Made by a program: the position numbers and the translations under genes
Notes under the pieces: model-generated
The model's input: only the letters and a program-made list of their open reading frames with translations
Told to the model about the DNA's origin: nothing
Database searches by the model: none
Source: Thunnus maccoyii
Taxonomy: Eukaryota > Chordata > Actinopteri > Scombriformes > Scombridae
Assembly: GCF_910596095.1 (NCBI RefSeq)
Contig: NC_056552.1
Location: 18,610,611 to 18,674,610, forward strand
Reading direction: 5' to 3'
Length of the DNA: 64,000 bases
Shown here: positions 36,937 to 49,269 of the stretch, one piece after another
How positions within the stretch are numbered: the first letter of the stretch is position 1
Layout: each line of letters begins with the position of its first letter

Positions 36937-39900
36937 TCAGATCTTGTCTGACTCAGAGAAATGATCTGTGACTTGTGAGGTCTGGAGCTGACTGATCTGT
37001 CTTCTCAGCTGTATGATCTCTTCCTCCTGTTCTTCAACCTTTCTCTGCAAACCATGGATCACCTGATGGAAAAAACAAAAAACACAATTCCTCTTATAAT
37101 GGGCCTTCAGTGCAGATGCTAAGTGTAATTAAATCTTCCTGGAGTGTTGTGTTAAACATTTCATCATTTTGGCACTTGTGTTTCTTGTTTCTGAGTTATT
37201 TGCAACCTTGTTACTTTACAGTGACACATGTTGCATTGCCACACATATTGTAAAATAAAAACTGCACATTTTAAATAATAATAAATGGAATTTATATCTG
37301 CCTTAATAAAGTTACATAGTCCATCTGTTTAAATTGTATACTAGTAATTCCAAATAATCATTCGTGAAGCTAAAATACATCCTTACATCCCTCCATACCA
37401 TGTCTTTACTGCAGAAGAGTTCACTCTCTAAAAGCTGGCTGGCTGTGGGACGAACACTGGGATCTTTACTAGTCAGCTTCATGATATATTTGGCCATGAC
37501 TGGCCATCTTTGGCAGAACGAGTCTGGGATTTTTCCCTCTCTCAGGTCCCCAAGGGTCCGGACCCGCTCCATCTCTGTCCCGAAGGGCTGGAATAGCTCT
37601 AGAGCCAGCACTCCGATGCTGTACATGTCTGACTGGGAGAGCAACAACACAGATACAGTTTAGAGTCATATTCAGTACAGCTGGGAAAATGTCATAGAAG
37701 AGATAATGAGGAAGTTATAAATGATAAAACAATAAAGTTGATGAATGATTAACTTTAGCACTGAAATAAACCACATTTATCAGTAATATGTTTACCTTTG
37801 AATCATAATGGGAGCCCTTCAGCTGTTCCGGTGCAGCATACACAAATGTGCCGACACCTGTAGTATGTGAAGAATCTGCAAAATACACCAGAAATGTGAC
37901 TTTAAGTCAAATAGCACCACCTACTGGTGATTCTGGTTGCTGCTTTATCATGAAAAAGCAACAAGCTTAGAGGCACAGTGTTACCGCTGTTTGGAGAGGT
38001 GGTGTTTTTATGGCCAGCCACTATGTCCCTGCAGGCCAAACCAAAGTCCCCGATCCGAACGTGGCAGTCATGACCGTGGAGGAAAATGTTTCTCGGCTGT
38101 GGAAAAAAAAAGAAATTACATAAGTTTCATGTCATTAGTGTAAAGGGGCCGATTACAATTTTGCAACATTACATTATAAACATAAATCTTACAGGACAGA
38201 TACTGTATCCTGTATTCAAATTTGGAAATACTGTAGATTTTTTTCTGCATTAAGAAGATGGATTGTTAAAGCTTACATGCTTACCAAAGTAAAAATTCCT
38301 GTGCTTTTTTAAAAGTAAAATACTGAAGTGGCACCAGCACTTGAACAACTTGTTAACTACCCCAAAGGAGGGTGTCACCAGTCCCCATAATTGGCCCCAA
38401 ATGCACCAAGAAGTTATCAGTTGCAACAGGAAGGCTGTACATCAAACTTAGACATGTAACTCTAAAACCCGCATGAGGAAATCAACACATAACGGAGAAA
38501 ACAGAAGTAGCGCTTGACAACACCAGGATGGAAGTAGCATTTTGATACTCAATCCTCAAACTGCCAAATTCTCTGAAAAATGTGTGTTTGCATCGACAAA
38601 CCAGAATAACCAGCTTTGAACCACTGCGTACCTTCTCAAAAACTGAACACAGACAGCAGTGAAGCTGCAATGCCTGGTCATGTTGGAGGAGGACAAAGCA
38701 AGTGAGGATAGGAGCGCTAACATTACCATGTTATACAACAATGAATTTTACACTGCCATTATGGACGAAGACCTGAGATGTATCGAAGACATGTCAAAAA
38801 AGTACGGCAGCAACTTTCTCATCAAGATAAAGGATGGCGCACCTGGAAAAGTTTTCCTGAAGGTAAATGCAACTATGCAAACACTTGAGACGATGTTACA
38901 TGCAAGTTTAACTTTACAGAAAACACTGTCACATGGACTAAAATATAGCATCTTATATATTATAATATTGCCAAATCATAAACAAATGAAAAGCAAAAAA
39001 AAAAGCAAAGACAAAGTACTTCATGTAGAGTTAAGACTACAACATATTTGTGTTTTCTGGTACTCCAGTTTGTCTGGTCTTGTCTTCCCTTAGGGGCTTG
39101 CCATCCTCCCCCTTCATCTGGCTGCTTCTTACAGAAGAGTACAGAGCATGCAGAGCCTGATGTCAGCAGGGGCAGACCCTGAAATTAGGTCTGAGCAGAT
39201 ACACACACTCACACATTGCGCACACACTGCAGTGTTATGTGAGGTTGTTTTTTTTTCAGGGTGTAAGCCTCTCATAAAATAAAAAAAGGAACTAAGTAAG
39301 AGTCGTTGAATTAAGACCATTTCAGCAGTTCAGCTCAGTAGTTTATTTCCCATAACAAAGAAGATGGCACCTAAGAATAATTTCTAGTAAAAATGAAGAC
39401 TTCCTGTCTCAATTCCTGGAAATTCCACTCATACAAAGTGACACCCACCACAATGACACAAATGCCACTGGTTTCCTTTTATGTCTAACAAAGAGCTGAC
39501 AGCTCTCCATCCGCACCAGTTTCACCGTCTCTACCTCTGCTACAGGGACCAGCTGGGTCGAACCACACTGCACTTGCTGATATCCGCTTGGCCGAGCATC
39601 CTGACTACTTGGCTAAAACCGGGTTCCAAGCTCCAGACTGCTGCGATCGGCGTGTGTGGGCAGGCAGAGGCCTGTCTACGGCTCCTCTGTGAGCACGGAG
39701 TTAACATCAGTGCAGAGGTGACCGTTTTTTCATACAACAAATCAACTCTTGCCGTGCTAATGTAAGCTCCTTTCTTTGAAATTCAACAAGTAGAAGGTAT
39801 ACCCAGCAATGCCAGAGTTAGTTCAATTCCCACTCAGGCCACTCATTCTTAAAAGGAAAGTTTAACATTGTATTAAATTGTGACTATTAAGTAATCTGTG

Positions 39901-42900
39901 TTGCTAGGTAGATGTCTAAAAAACTTTTTTAAGGATTCTCAAGAATGTGCCTAGAAGTTTTAATAGTTCCACCTGAAATATTCCTCTTAAGGTATGTGTT
40001 TCTTGTTTCTAGGTGGAGGGAGAGAGCCACCAGACAGCTCTCCACCTATCAGTAAGCTACGCGGCTCTGTCTGCTGTCCAGATTCTGGCCAGCTACGGTG
40101 CTGATGTTAATGCTGTGGACAGCAGTGGGATGACGCCACTGCACATGGCCGCTGGGATCCTGCATAAGGATATTATAGCCATCTTGATCAGGCAGGGAGC
40201 AGATATCAACATGGTAAATGTTGTTTCTACTTTTTATGTTTGTTTTGGCGGTGGGGGACAGTTTTTTTTTTTTTTTTCCCTTTTCTTAAACTCATACAAA
40301 ACACAAAAGACCAACACAGTAGAGCTTCTCACAGCAGTCATTTTGACATGTCATATCAGAGAAAGCACAAGTGTAATTAATAACATTAATAATGACTGTA
40401 TTGCATTGTGTACTGAGACACAGAGCCACTGTAAATATTATGAATAACACCTGTGCGTTTCCTACTATAAGTCAAAATGTATAAGTCAAAACTACTACAA
40501 TTCAGCAATCCTCACATAAAGTATGTGATGTGATGAATTACACATAAACGATTTATTTTGTGTATATGCATATCTCATAAGTGAAACTCAGTGATTCCAC
40601 TTTGCCGTCACTTCACTGGCTTTTCTGTGCTCTTAATTCTGTTATTGTTAATATAAGTGTCAAGTCCTACATTTGTCCAACAATAAATTAATGTAAATTC
40701 TTGACTTTTTTCAAGGGAGTGAAGCACTCTGGGAATACTCCTCTGCACCTGGCTGTCGTGGCAATGGCTATGAAGACCAGTAAAACCCTGGAAGAAGACA
40801 TTAGCTGCATCTCTGAGCTGCTAGAAGGGGGCGCTGAGCCAGACGCAGTGAACAAAGCCGGAATGACGCCTTTACAGGAAGCGTGCAGCATGGGCAACAA
40901 GGAACTTGTGGACCTGCTGCTGAGGTACGGCGCAAACATCAATAAGCTGAGCAGATCAGGGGAGAACTGTCTGTTCCTGTTCCTAAACCACAGGCCTAAC
41001 ATAAGGAACAGCTCTCTGCTGGTGAAACTACTCAGCCTGACGTCCCCGCTCACAGTCTACAACCAAAAAGGCCACCTGCCCTCAGCCTTGACACTACCAT
41101 GTTTCTTCAAACAGAGAGACCAGCTATTAAAACTCAGCCAACAGCCAAGGAGGCTTCAGGACATTTGCAAGAGTGATATTTATCTAAAACATATCCGAGG
41201 CAAGAGAGAAGAGTTGAGAAAAATACTGCCTGAGAGGCTGTATGACTTTACATTCAATTACTGGGAGAATATACATAACATCTCCTTTATGACAGACGGT
41301 GAAATGGATTCTTTTAATAGTGTTTTTAATATCACTTCTAGTTGACACATGTGTCGATGTACACTGCAAAGGCTTGCTTTAAGCTACAGAAATCTCACAC
41401 ATACAATGTGCCAAACATATGCTAATAAAATCAAATCTATTGAATCACATTACCTTCAGGTCTCTGTGCATGATTCCTCTAGAGTGAATGTACTCCACTC
41501 CTTCAAGTATGTTCCTCAGCAGGCTGACAGTGTGTTCTTTATTAACACATCCATAAGGACCTGAAAATACAAAAGAACAAAATATTTATTTTCCAAAATT
41601 TGCTTAATATCTCAGAACACATGTAAACACATGAAACTATCTGACTAAATATAATTAAATGAGCAGAGGTGACATTTGCAGTCATTTGTAAACGACGATT
41701 AGCATTTACAAGTCATTTAAATAAATGTAATCTGTATTGGAGTACAATAATATTAAAAAGTAATGCATGTTAAACAATTACATCTTGATGGTTGTTCCTC
41801 TTTGGGCTTGTTGTTCCTCTCAGAGATCCAGTCCTTCAGCGAGCGTTCACACAGCTGCATCTGAATATAGAGCATCAGGTGGAACTGAACCTGCACATAA
41901 AGAGGAACAAGAATTTCAAATTTCTCTTCTTTTTTAAATGCAGATTTCACATTCTGTACCTATTCTGTTTTTTAAATGTATCTTAAAAGAACACTCCACC
42001 AATTTACCATTGGGGTTCCGCTTTAAAGAACACTTTTCGAGTAATTTAAAAAATGTAAAACGTGTCCATCTAACCTTTTAGCAATTTGTCTTAACACCAA
42101 CAGCTTCTTTTAGCACATACCTCTTTAGCAGGCTTTGCTATGGGTGTGCCAGCCCACTGCCAATACTCCTTGTCAATGCAGGAGTTGTTGTTCAGCTCGA
42201 TGCTGCTCCTGCTGGACTCCTCTTCTATCAGTGCTGAAGTGTCCAAATTCATTGCAGGACATTTGGAGCTTATCTTGGGACCTTGCTTTCCCAGGAACAC
42301 ACAGGGAACGTAGTTCTCTGGAAGGTGGCGCATGGTCTTCGGACACACCACCTGGCCCTTCTCTTGTGCAGGGACTAAGGCTGTAACAGGCTCGGTCTCT
42401 CTTGGAGGAACTGCGGCAATTGTGTCTGTTTGTGCTTGACCGAGGCTTTGAAAAACTATAGAGGAGCTTGTGTCGCTGCTGTTATGGCTCTCATCAGAAC
42501 TGCAAAAAAGAGAAGAGATAGTTTTAGTGTCATTGTACAAAATTATGACATTATGGTCATATCTTCAATATCCAGGTGCTGAGTGCAAAAAATATGGGTA
42601 CTTTCTGTTCTTCAAAGACTCGCAAAACTGTGAGATTCTCCTTAATACATCCTAAAACACCCTTACTGAAATGATAGTTAAGTGTGGTGGTCAATCAAAA
42701 TTTGCTCACTCACACTAAGATGAATCTAGTCTGTATTTGATGAAAAAGTACTCATAAATGTTAACACCAGATAAGAGGAAGGTTTAATGTAAACAGGCTG
42801 GTTGATACAGGCTAAGAAGAAAAACTGTTTATATATAATAGTATTATAACGGCATACTGTAAATTCTTAAGTAGTGACTTAGCCTTTATTTATTACATCT

Positions 42901-45900
42901 GAGAATATTTGATACGGGTTGTGAACCAAGACAGACTATTACTTCATATTAATGTATTGTTATGCATTGTTTTTTCTGTTTTTGTCTAATTACTCAATTT
43001 TCTAAAAAGGAGTAATCGTCCTGATCAGCTCCTGTTTTCTATTAAATTGCTGTCAAGATACACATGATCTGGGTTGTGATTTGCATTTAAAACATAAATT
43101 CCTCACATACTGTTATACCTGACTTTTATTTGTGAATGTTTGGTACAAAAACTACAGTCTTAGAAAGTCACCAGTCAGTGTAGAATGAGATGACTGGTTT
43201 AACGTTTGACTCTGATCTTACCTGTCTTGTAGTCCAGGTGATTCTAGTGCAGGCAGGAGAGATTCAGGCTCTGCAATAGAGACATTTTACAAATAAAGCT
43301 TGACTTGTGGTAAGAACAGCATTGTCACTCGCCAACCTCAGTAAACAGCACCTTCATCAATTTCAGCCCTACAAACTGAGTATCAGTGGAGAACTCACGT
43401 GCTGCAGGCTGAACATGTTCCATCCATGCAGTGTGATAGCCCACCACGTTAACATGCTGCAGGCTGGACAACACTTTGACTTCCCTGAGGACCTACAGCA
43501 ACATCCCAAACAAAACAATTTTATTGGTTACAGCAGACGTGTATATATTTTGATCCAACACTGTTGATACTCACCTTTATGCAATCATCCTTTGAGACTT
43601 TTTTGATGAGAATTTTCTTCACGGCATAACACTGTCCATCCAGTTTGTTCATAACCTACAAAATTATGTCAAACATAACATAATTGCATTGACCAATTGA
43701 ACTCTTGTCCTTTCTTTAGAAGAGTGGAATAGAATGAAGCAAAATGGGTGCCGTACCTTAAAAACATTTCCATATGATCCTTTTCCAAGTCTGCAGATTT
43801 CTTCAAACTCACTAAGATAACGTGACGTCTGCGCTTGGAACAGTCCCTCTATAGGCCTGTAGGAAGGCAAAAAAAACATCATCTCTCACACAATAATTCA
43901 ATGGTACTTGAAAGCAACTGGACATTAAGAACTACTCAAAGTACACTCTACCTTACAGCAAAATTGTGTGCGTTGGTGCCGTGAAGTTGCTGGCCCTGTT
44001 GAATGAGATAAGGATTAAACAGTAACCACATTGTGGAAATGACATCAACGAACTCTGACAGCAGATTACATGTAGACAAGAAAGGTAAAGACCAATTGTG
44101 ACAAAGGCAGAATTTGCAAATCTATCACCATTTTTCTCCATGCATGAGTTTTTTCCAGCATGTACAAACACATAGAAAACCACAAAATCCAATCTGCAAA
44201 ATCAACAATCCAACTACATATTTTGAAAAAAATGTGAAAAATTGCCTCACTATTGTAGTTGAGCTATTATGGAAAAATCATGGTATCGTTAGTACATACT
44301 GTATATCCTATCATAACAGTAGCCTAAACAAAGCCAAAACAACTAGCATGACCATTATCAAAGGGGTCCCTTGACCTCTCACCTCAAGATATCTTAATGA
44401 AAATATGTTCTATGGTTACCCACAAGTCTCCCCTTTACAGACATGTAACTTTATACTAATCTCATGCAGTTTTTTGCATGCAGCATAAATGTGTTATGTT
44501 CACCTATTCTAAAAATGGTGTATTTGAATATTTCTGCATACTGCGGTCTCGAAACAGTTTGCATAAATTTTGTCTGACTGGAAAGCTGAGACTCTTGTGG
44601 ATTCAATGAGCCCAATTGTATTCATATGTGATGATGTTAGTCCCCATAGTATCCATTTCATTGTAGTGAGACCATTTTTTGAAACTTGACGTCACTGTAT
44701 AAAATTACCTGTTGTGACCTCTAGGATAATCACAGCCTCATAAAACTTTACAACCATAAACTACAGACGTAGGGAATTCAGAAGATGTGTGGCTTTCCTA
44801 GGTTTATTGACAATTACGGGGTTCTGAGCAGTTTCTAGAACAGAAGTGCTCGCCATCCAATCTCCAAAAAATGCAATTCTTACAGAAATCTCCAAATGTC
44901 AAAGGTTTTTGATACCAAATCACAACATGAATTTTTCTGTGGTGTTCCTAAAGGTCTTGGTGTCTTAATGTGGGATTTTGGATGGATTTTTGACCATTTT
45001 TATCAATTCTCAAGTGGTCAAAAATGTTTAGATTTTGCACCAAATCTGTGTAACAAACGGTATCAGCCCAAAAATTGCTGCAACAACTTATGAGACTTAT
45101 GATAACTGAACATGGGAATGACCATCATATACTTCCATCATAATGTTCTAAGCCCTTATACACTCTAAACTTTAAAAATTTGAATAGGCGCATAACCAAA
45201 ACACAATGTTTATTACAGATTTAGGACTAGAAAAACTTGACATACAGTGCTGAGCTGCATCTCAAATTAATCTTCAGGTTCCCAGTTTTCAGATGATGTA
45301 TACCACTTCTATGTGGCATACACTGTTGACCTGCTATCTCCCCCTAAAGATCCCCTGCCCCCCCCCAAAGAATGGGCCTATGGTAGGAGGACAGGAGTGG
45401 AAGAGGTTAAAATACTGAAACTATCAAGTGTTACCCAGTTTACTAACTATACCAAAGGTCCTTAGGGACAGCGCAGCCATCATATCCAGTTACCTGTGGA
45501 TACAGTGAGGAGCTGGCAGCATGTAGCAGCTCAGTGAAGGCCCGGTTGTGCTGGAGTCTGACGGTGCTGAACTCATCACTTACAGCCAGAGGTGAGAGGA
45601 GGTTCATAGCAGCTAAACGCTGGCCAATGACTATCAGAGGGACAAGAAAATCATTTGTAACTGAATTTAGAATTTTTATCAAATAATCTCAATGATGATA
45701 TGAATATTCAGTCAATTCCATTGCAACATCTTACTATATACCTTTAAACAGCATACGAGAGCGTGCTGGGTTGCTCTCATAGACGAAGCACAGGTGCTCC
45801 AGCAGGGACCCCAGGAGAAGGTGGTTGGGGATTGCTGAGGCAAACTCTTGGATGGACGGATATTGTTTACCAGCCATCAACACTTCACAGTTATTATCTG

Positions 45901-48175
45901 TGTCAGAAGCTGAATATAAAAAAGAAAGGAAAATGAGAAAGAGAACGTAGCGGTGAAATACTGAACAATAAAATAATTCACTGTTTCGGCATGATTTTTT
46001 GCTGAGTTTTGTTCTCGTTTTTTTTTTTTTTTTTTTTACAATGAATCCTCCACTCAAAAGACTCAAACTAGAGACTGTAGCACAAACAATCAGTTTAGAA
46101 TATATTTGACACTGTTAAACTCCAATTAAAATACTAATTTAACCAATACAACATATATAATTATTTCATCTCTGTAGAATTACAACTGTCTTACCTTCTT
46201 CAATTACTTTTGCTATCATTTCAACGATGTTTTTTTCTCCTAGGTCCATTTTTCTGTATAAAACCACTTCAAGTGCGATATTAAGCACCCAGAGCTGTAC
46301 TGATCATGATCCTGTTCACTCCAAAGCAAAAATGAGTTCATCTTGTTTATGCATAAGGGGGCGTGCACAGCAGTAATGCTTATCTGCCTGGTCCAGTGCA
46401 CACCAGGCTCCTCCACCTACTGTTTACTGTATATAAACACATGACCAAGCAGAGGGGAGATACACACTGTGCCAGAGTGGGACAGCAGGGCGGTCTCATC
46501 TGGCAGAATTGCCTGTCACTTCTTGACTCTCATTTCATCATACTGTAGGATGTGTTGATGTTTTGACTTGATTTGAAGCAGAAACTTATTTCCAAACTAA
46601 GATTTGACATAGCAAACTTTATTGTCAACTACAATTTCATTTGAGATTCAGGCTAACCCTGTCAATTGGGGATGGGCCATATGTAAAAATACCACACCAT
46701 AAGAGCTAATATCAATATTACCATAGTATTGGTTAATAAACTTGTAAAATCTAATGTCAGTGTTAATTTATCACATTAGGATGCAAGTTAGTGGTAGGTC
46801 AAGTTAGTACTTTTCTGATTTGTAGCTAGCATTTTCAACTGTATTAGAAATCAATAAGGGATACATTTACTTAAAAATTGATTTGTAGTATTAATTTAGA
46901 CAACACCTTAAACATGTTTAACATGAGTTTTCTCCATACAACAGAGAACAGGACTGAACTGTCCGAAAAATATAGAAAAATTATTTCTTTAATTGTTAAT
47001 TGGTCATTAACATCTTATAAGCACTATCAGGTAACTGCCCCAAACCTATAATATGAATTAGGGGCTGATGTGTAAAATGCAGAGTGTACAGGTGCAGACA
47101 GGTGCTACCTATTGCAGAAAATGTAATAATATTTTGATAAAATGTTAAAGGTGCAATATATGACATTCAGCCCCACTAGATGTCAGCAAACAACTATTTG
47201 CTATGTAAAGATATGTAAAGATATAGTGACGTAATGGTGTCCTGGGCAGAGAATGAAGTCACTCTTCCTCTGTGTGTGTTGTAATCCGAGCCTCTGTTCT
47301 TTGTTTTAATAGCTGGTCCAGCTGCATCACAAACTTTCTCAAATTACAACTAAACAGTACATTAAAATATGTTATGGAGAAATAGACAATGCGGTAACAG
47401 AATCTTGATCCATATTTGATCAGTACTGACTATTTTGACAGTTTGATCTGAGTTTCATGAGCTGTCAGTTCAGGGGCCACTTTCTTCTTTTCCCCAATTT
47501 TATTGAGTACACATTCAACTTTATTGAGTACACGTTTGTTTTGGTCTGAGATGCGGGTGCAAGTGCGACATCTAGTGGGGCTGAATTTCATATATTGCAC
47601 CTTTAAGACCATTCATAAGTAAGGGAAAAAAACACAATATTCAGATGAATGCTTCTCTAAAAGCACAGAGTGCAATGGCTTGATCCCATTTGTCTCTCAT
47701 TGCACCTGCACAAATGATAAGAACTGACATACAAATGAAGTATCTGGTCAGTAGACATGGATGTTTTTCAAAGCTGGATTTAGCAGGAGGGGAAGTGGGC
47801 TGAGAGTCACGTTGGTGTTCACATGGCCTATAATACCTCAATTACGACCCTGCCAGTTTATGAAAGCAAAACTGCCCAACCAACAAGATAAGCAACTCAA
47901 AATCAGACGTGTGCTTTTATCTTTGTGTCTAGTAAAGTTAGATAACCGCTACTGAAGTTCACTTGGAAGTTAACCTTAAAGGAAGCAACATTTAAGTACG
48001 AGAAGAAAAAAAGCTGCTTACTGTCAAACTGTACTTCATCATCCTCTTCGCTTGCCAAACTTGACAGGTTGCTAGCCTCACGTCTCCTGAAGGGTTTAAT
48101 CAAAAGGTTCCTGCTGCTGCCAGAACTGTCTTCCGACAGCAGGGGTCCGCGGTTAGATGTTGTTGAACTGTACAT
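36937..48175 (-). CDS. eif2ak1: Heme-regulated eIF2-alpha kinase HRI
   Basis: Fifteen exons, in order: 48022-48175, 45742-45909, 45494-45630, 43952-43995, 43757-43856, 43575-43655, 43399-43492, 43222-43270, 42121-42499, 41782-41890, 41454-41560, 37985-38096, 37796-37875, 37399-37632, 36937-37062. They join to 657 codons plus stop (human about 630). The kinase has P-loop [11 protein letters not shown] (191-201), Lys YAVKKIL (Lys about 214), a long acidic insert mostly in the 379-bp exon, HRDLKPRN (470-477), DFG (491-493), and YAAPEQL. The C-terminus has a predicted coiled coil ([17 protein letters not shown]). HRI phosphorylates eIF2alpha when heme is low or on mitochondrial or oxidative stress. 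The Cys-Pro heme motif (Cys439) is present; of the mammalian His pair, one is kept (QH, 134-135). It is divergent from pms2 and hosts ankrd61. Confidence 0.96.
38680..41345 (+). CDS. ankrd61: Ankyrin repeat domain-containing protein 61, nested in eif2ak1 intron
   Basis: Five exons: 38680-38862, 39094-39188, 39546-39717, 40013-40213, 40716-41345. They join to 426 codons plus stop, close to the mammalian length. The start is the first in-frame ATG ([10 protein letters not shown]); an out-of-frame ATG occurs just upstream. Ankyrin signatures are [47 protein letters not shown] and GMTPLQEAC, with GAD(V/I)N turns. The C-terminal part ([13 protein letters not shown]) is outside the repeats. The gene lies wholly inside the eif2ak1 intron between exons 37985-38096 and 41454-41560, on the opposite strand, as in mammals. 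Biochemical function is unknown; only protein-protein binding by the ankyrin repeats can be inferred. Confidence 0.93.
41424..41429 (+). terminator. ankrd61: ankrd61 polyadenylation signal AATAAA
   Basis: About 80 bp after the ankrd61 stop and about 25 bp from the antisense eif2ak1 exon at 41454, so cleavage would fall at or in that exon's antisense. Confidence 0.65.
44360..45150. repeat. Dispersed percomorph repeat in eif2ak1 intron
   Basis: The segment contains CCCTTGACCTCTCACCTCAAG and CAAGTCTCCCCTTTACAGAC, then a long AT-rich body ending around AATAGGCGCATAACCAAAAC. From memory, the first part is one of the commonest dispersed sequences in percomorph fish genomes. Class and exact ends are not determinable here. 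Confidence 0.5.
47149..47602. mobile_element. 454-bp MITE with ~35-bp TIRs and TTAA target duplication
   Basis: The left end AGGTGCAATATATGACATTC... and inverted right end AGGTGCAATATATGAAATTC... continue in register through CAGCCCCACTAGATGTC with one mismatch in about 36 bp. Both sides carry TTAA (47145-47148, 47603-47606). It lies in eif2ak1 intron 1. It has no transposase, so it is a non-autonomous, piggyBac-type-target element and relatively young given the TIR identity. Confidence 0.85.
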
Positions 48176-48661
48176 TTTTAGAAGTGAATAACGACGACTT
48201 GATTAAACAAAGTACTTATTTCTAACCGCTGCCCAATTTTACAACAGCTACCCCATATTTGCGGCGAGGTACGTAAAGTTACTTGTTTATCCTAGCCTTT
48301 AAAATGTTTACATCGCATGAATCTGTAAATACGCTGAGGAAGCTCTCTCACAAGTCCCATACGGTCTGTCAACGGACGGCCATGATTCAACAGTGGAGGG
48401 ACCGTCTGACAATAGGTGGCTGAATTGCAACAAGATTTGTCGATAGAAAACTTGCTTCAAACAAAATTACGCATATACACATATATGTATTATATTCTAA
48501 AAGAAACAAACATTTTATAGCCTCGCTTCATTGAGCATTGCCCTGCAGCAAAACCAGATTTATTCGTTTTGTACAATATGGGGTACTTGCACATGCGCCC
48601 TAACATAAAGATTCCGGTAGATTTGGACATATCTAGATGGTAACCCCAGACCCGCGAAAGA

Positions 48662-48671
48662 TCTCGCGAGA
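48662..48671. promoter_or_regulatory. TCTCGCGAGA motif, copy 1
   Basis: Perfect match to the vertebrate CpG-promoter palindrome reported as the BANP binding site (earlier attributed to Kaiso/ZBTB33). About 490 bp from the eif2ak1 start and 600 bp from the pms2 start. Confidence 0.6.
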
Positions 48672-48824
48672 GTGATCGTTTTAACCCAAAGAACTATCTT
48701 TCCGTAACGCTTACCATGTGGTTTTTGTGCCCAAACCTAACTAGACCTCAACCACGGCGTTGTCACATCATAATATACAAATATTTTGTACAACACGCAC
48801 AATAAAGAAACAACGCGATCTCAA

Positions 48825-48834
48825 TCTCGCGAGA
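48825..48834. promoter_or_regulatory. TCTCGCGAGA motif, copy 2
   Basis: Second perfect copy 163 bp from the first, preceded by GCGATCTCAA, which resembles the inverse of the sequence following copy 1. Confidence 0.6.
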
Positions 48835-49269
48835 GTTTCATAAATCTAGTGTAACCATATAGACCGTTTTGATGATGAAATGCCCCAAAGATTGAGGCAA
48901 CGGTTTTAAGAATAATTATTTGTTTACAGCGATATCACTCGTTTGACGTTGCTATCACGTACATGTGTTTTGTGTTCGTTTCGTGAGTTTTTTGTTTCAC
49001 ACACTCGCGGTTTTTTATTTTTGCTTTTAACAGTCAAACTGCGCAGTTTCGCGCACGGTTGACGCCCGCGGATAATCTGCGTACTGCGCGCGGCACAACT
49101 TCATTTTTGTGTTTACACAGTGCGTGGTTCACAACGTGGAATTTGCATTGAAATTTTAACGCTAACACGTCAGAAATACCTAGCTGTATTTGACAATGAC
49201 AACATACAATCACACATCAAAATCTTAGGACGTAAGTGATTTCCTCCTGAAGCTTTTCTCTCCGTGAAG

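Larger units (their letters stand above)
48176..49269. promoter_or_regulatory. Divergent eif2ak1 / pms2 promoter region
   Basis: 1.09 kb separates the two start codons, which face away from each other. It carries two copies of the palindrome TCTCGCGAGA (48662-48671 and 48825-48834) and scattered CpG, notably at 49040-49090. No AIMP2-like exon is visible in either strand. Between the palindromes lies sequence (CATGTGGTTTTTGTGCCCAA and ACCACGGCGTTGTCACATCA) that I remember from a dispersed fish repeat. Confidence 0.65.

Noticed and set aside
38659-38679. Upstream extension of ankrd61 exon 1 from a GTG
   Set aside because: GTG is not a likely vertebrate start; the in-frame ATG at 38680 gives a protein length close to the family.
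48176-49269. Possible aimp2 remnant between eif2ak1 and pms2
   Set aside because: Searched both strands by eye for aimp2-like coding; only short AT-rich frames and promoter/repeat sequence were seen.
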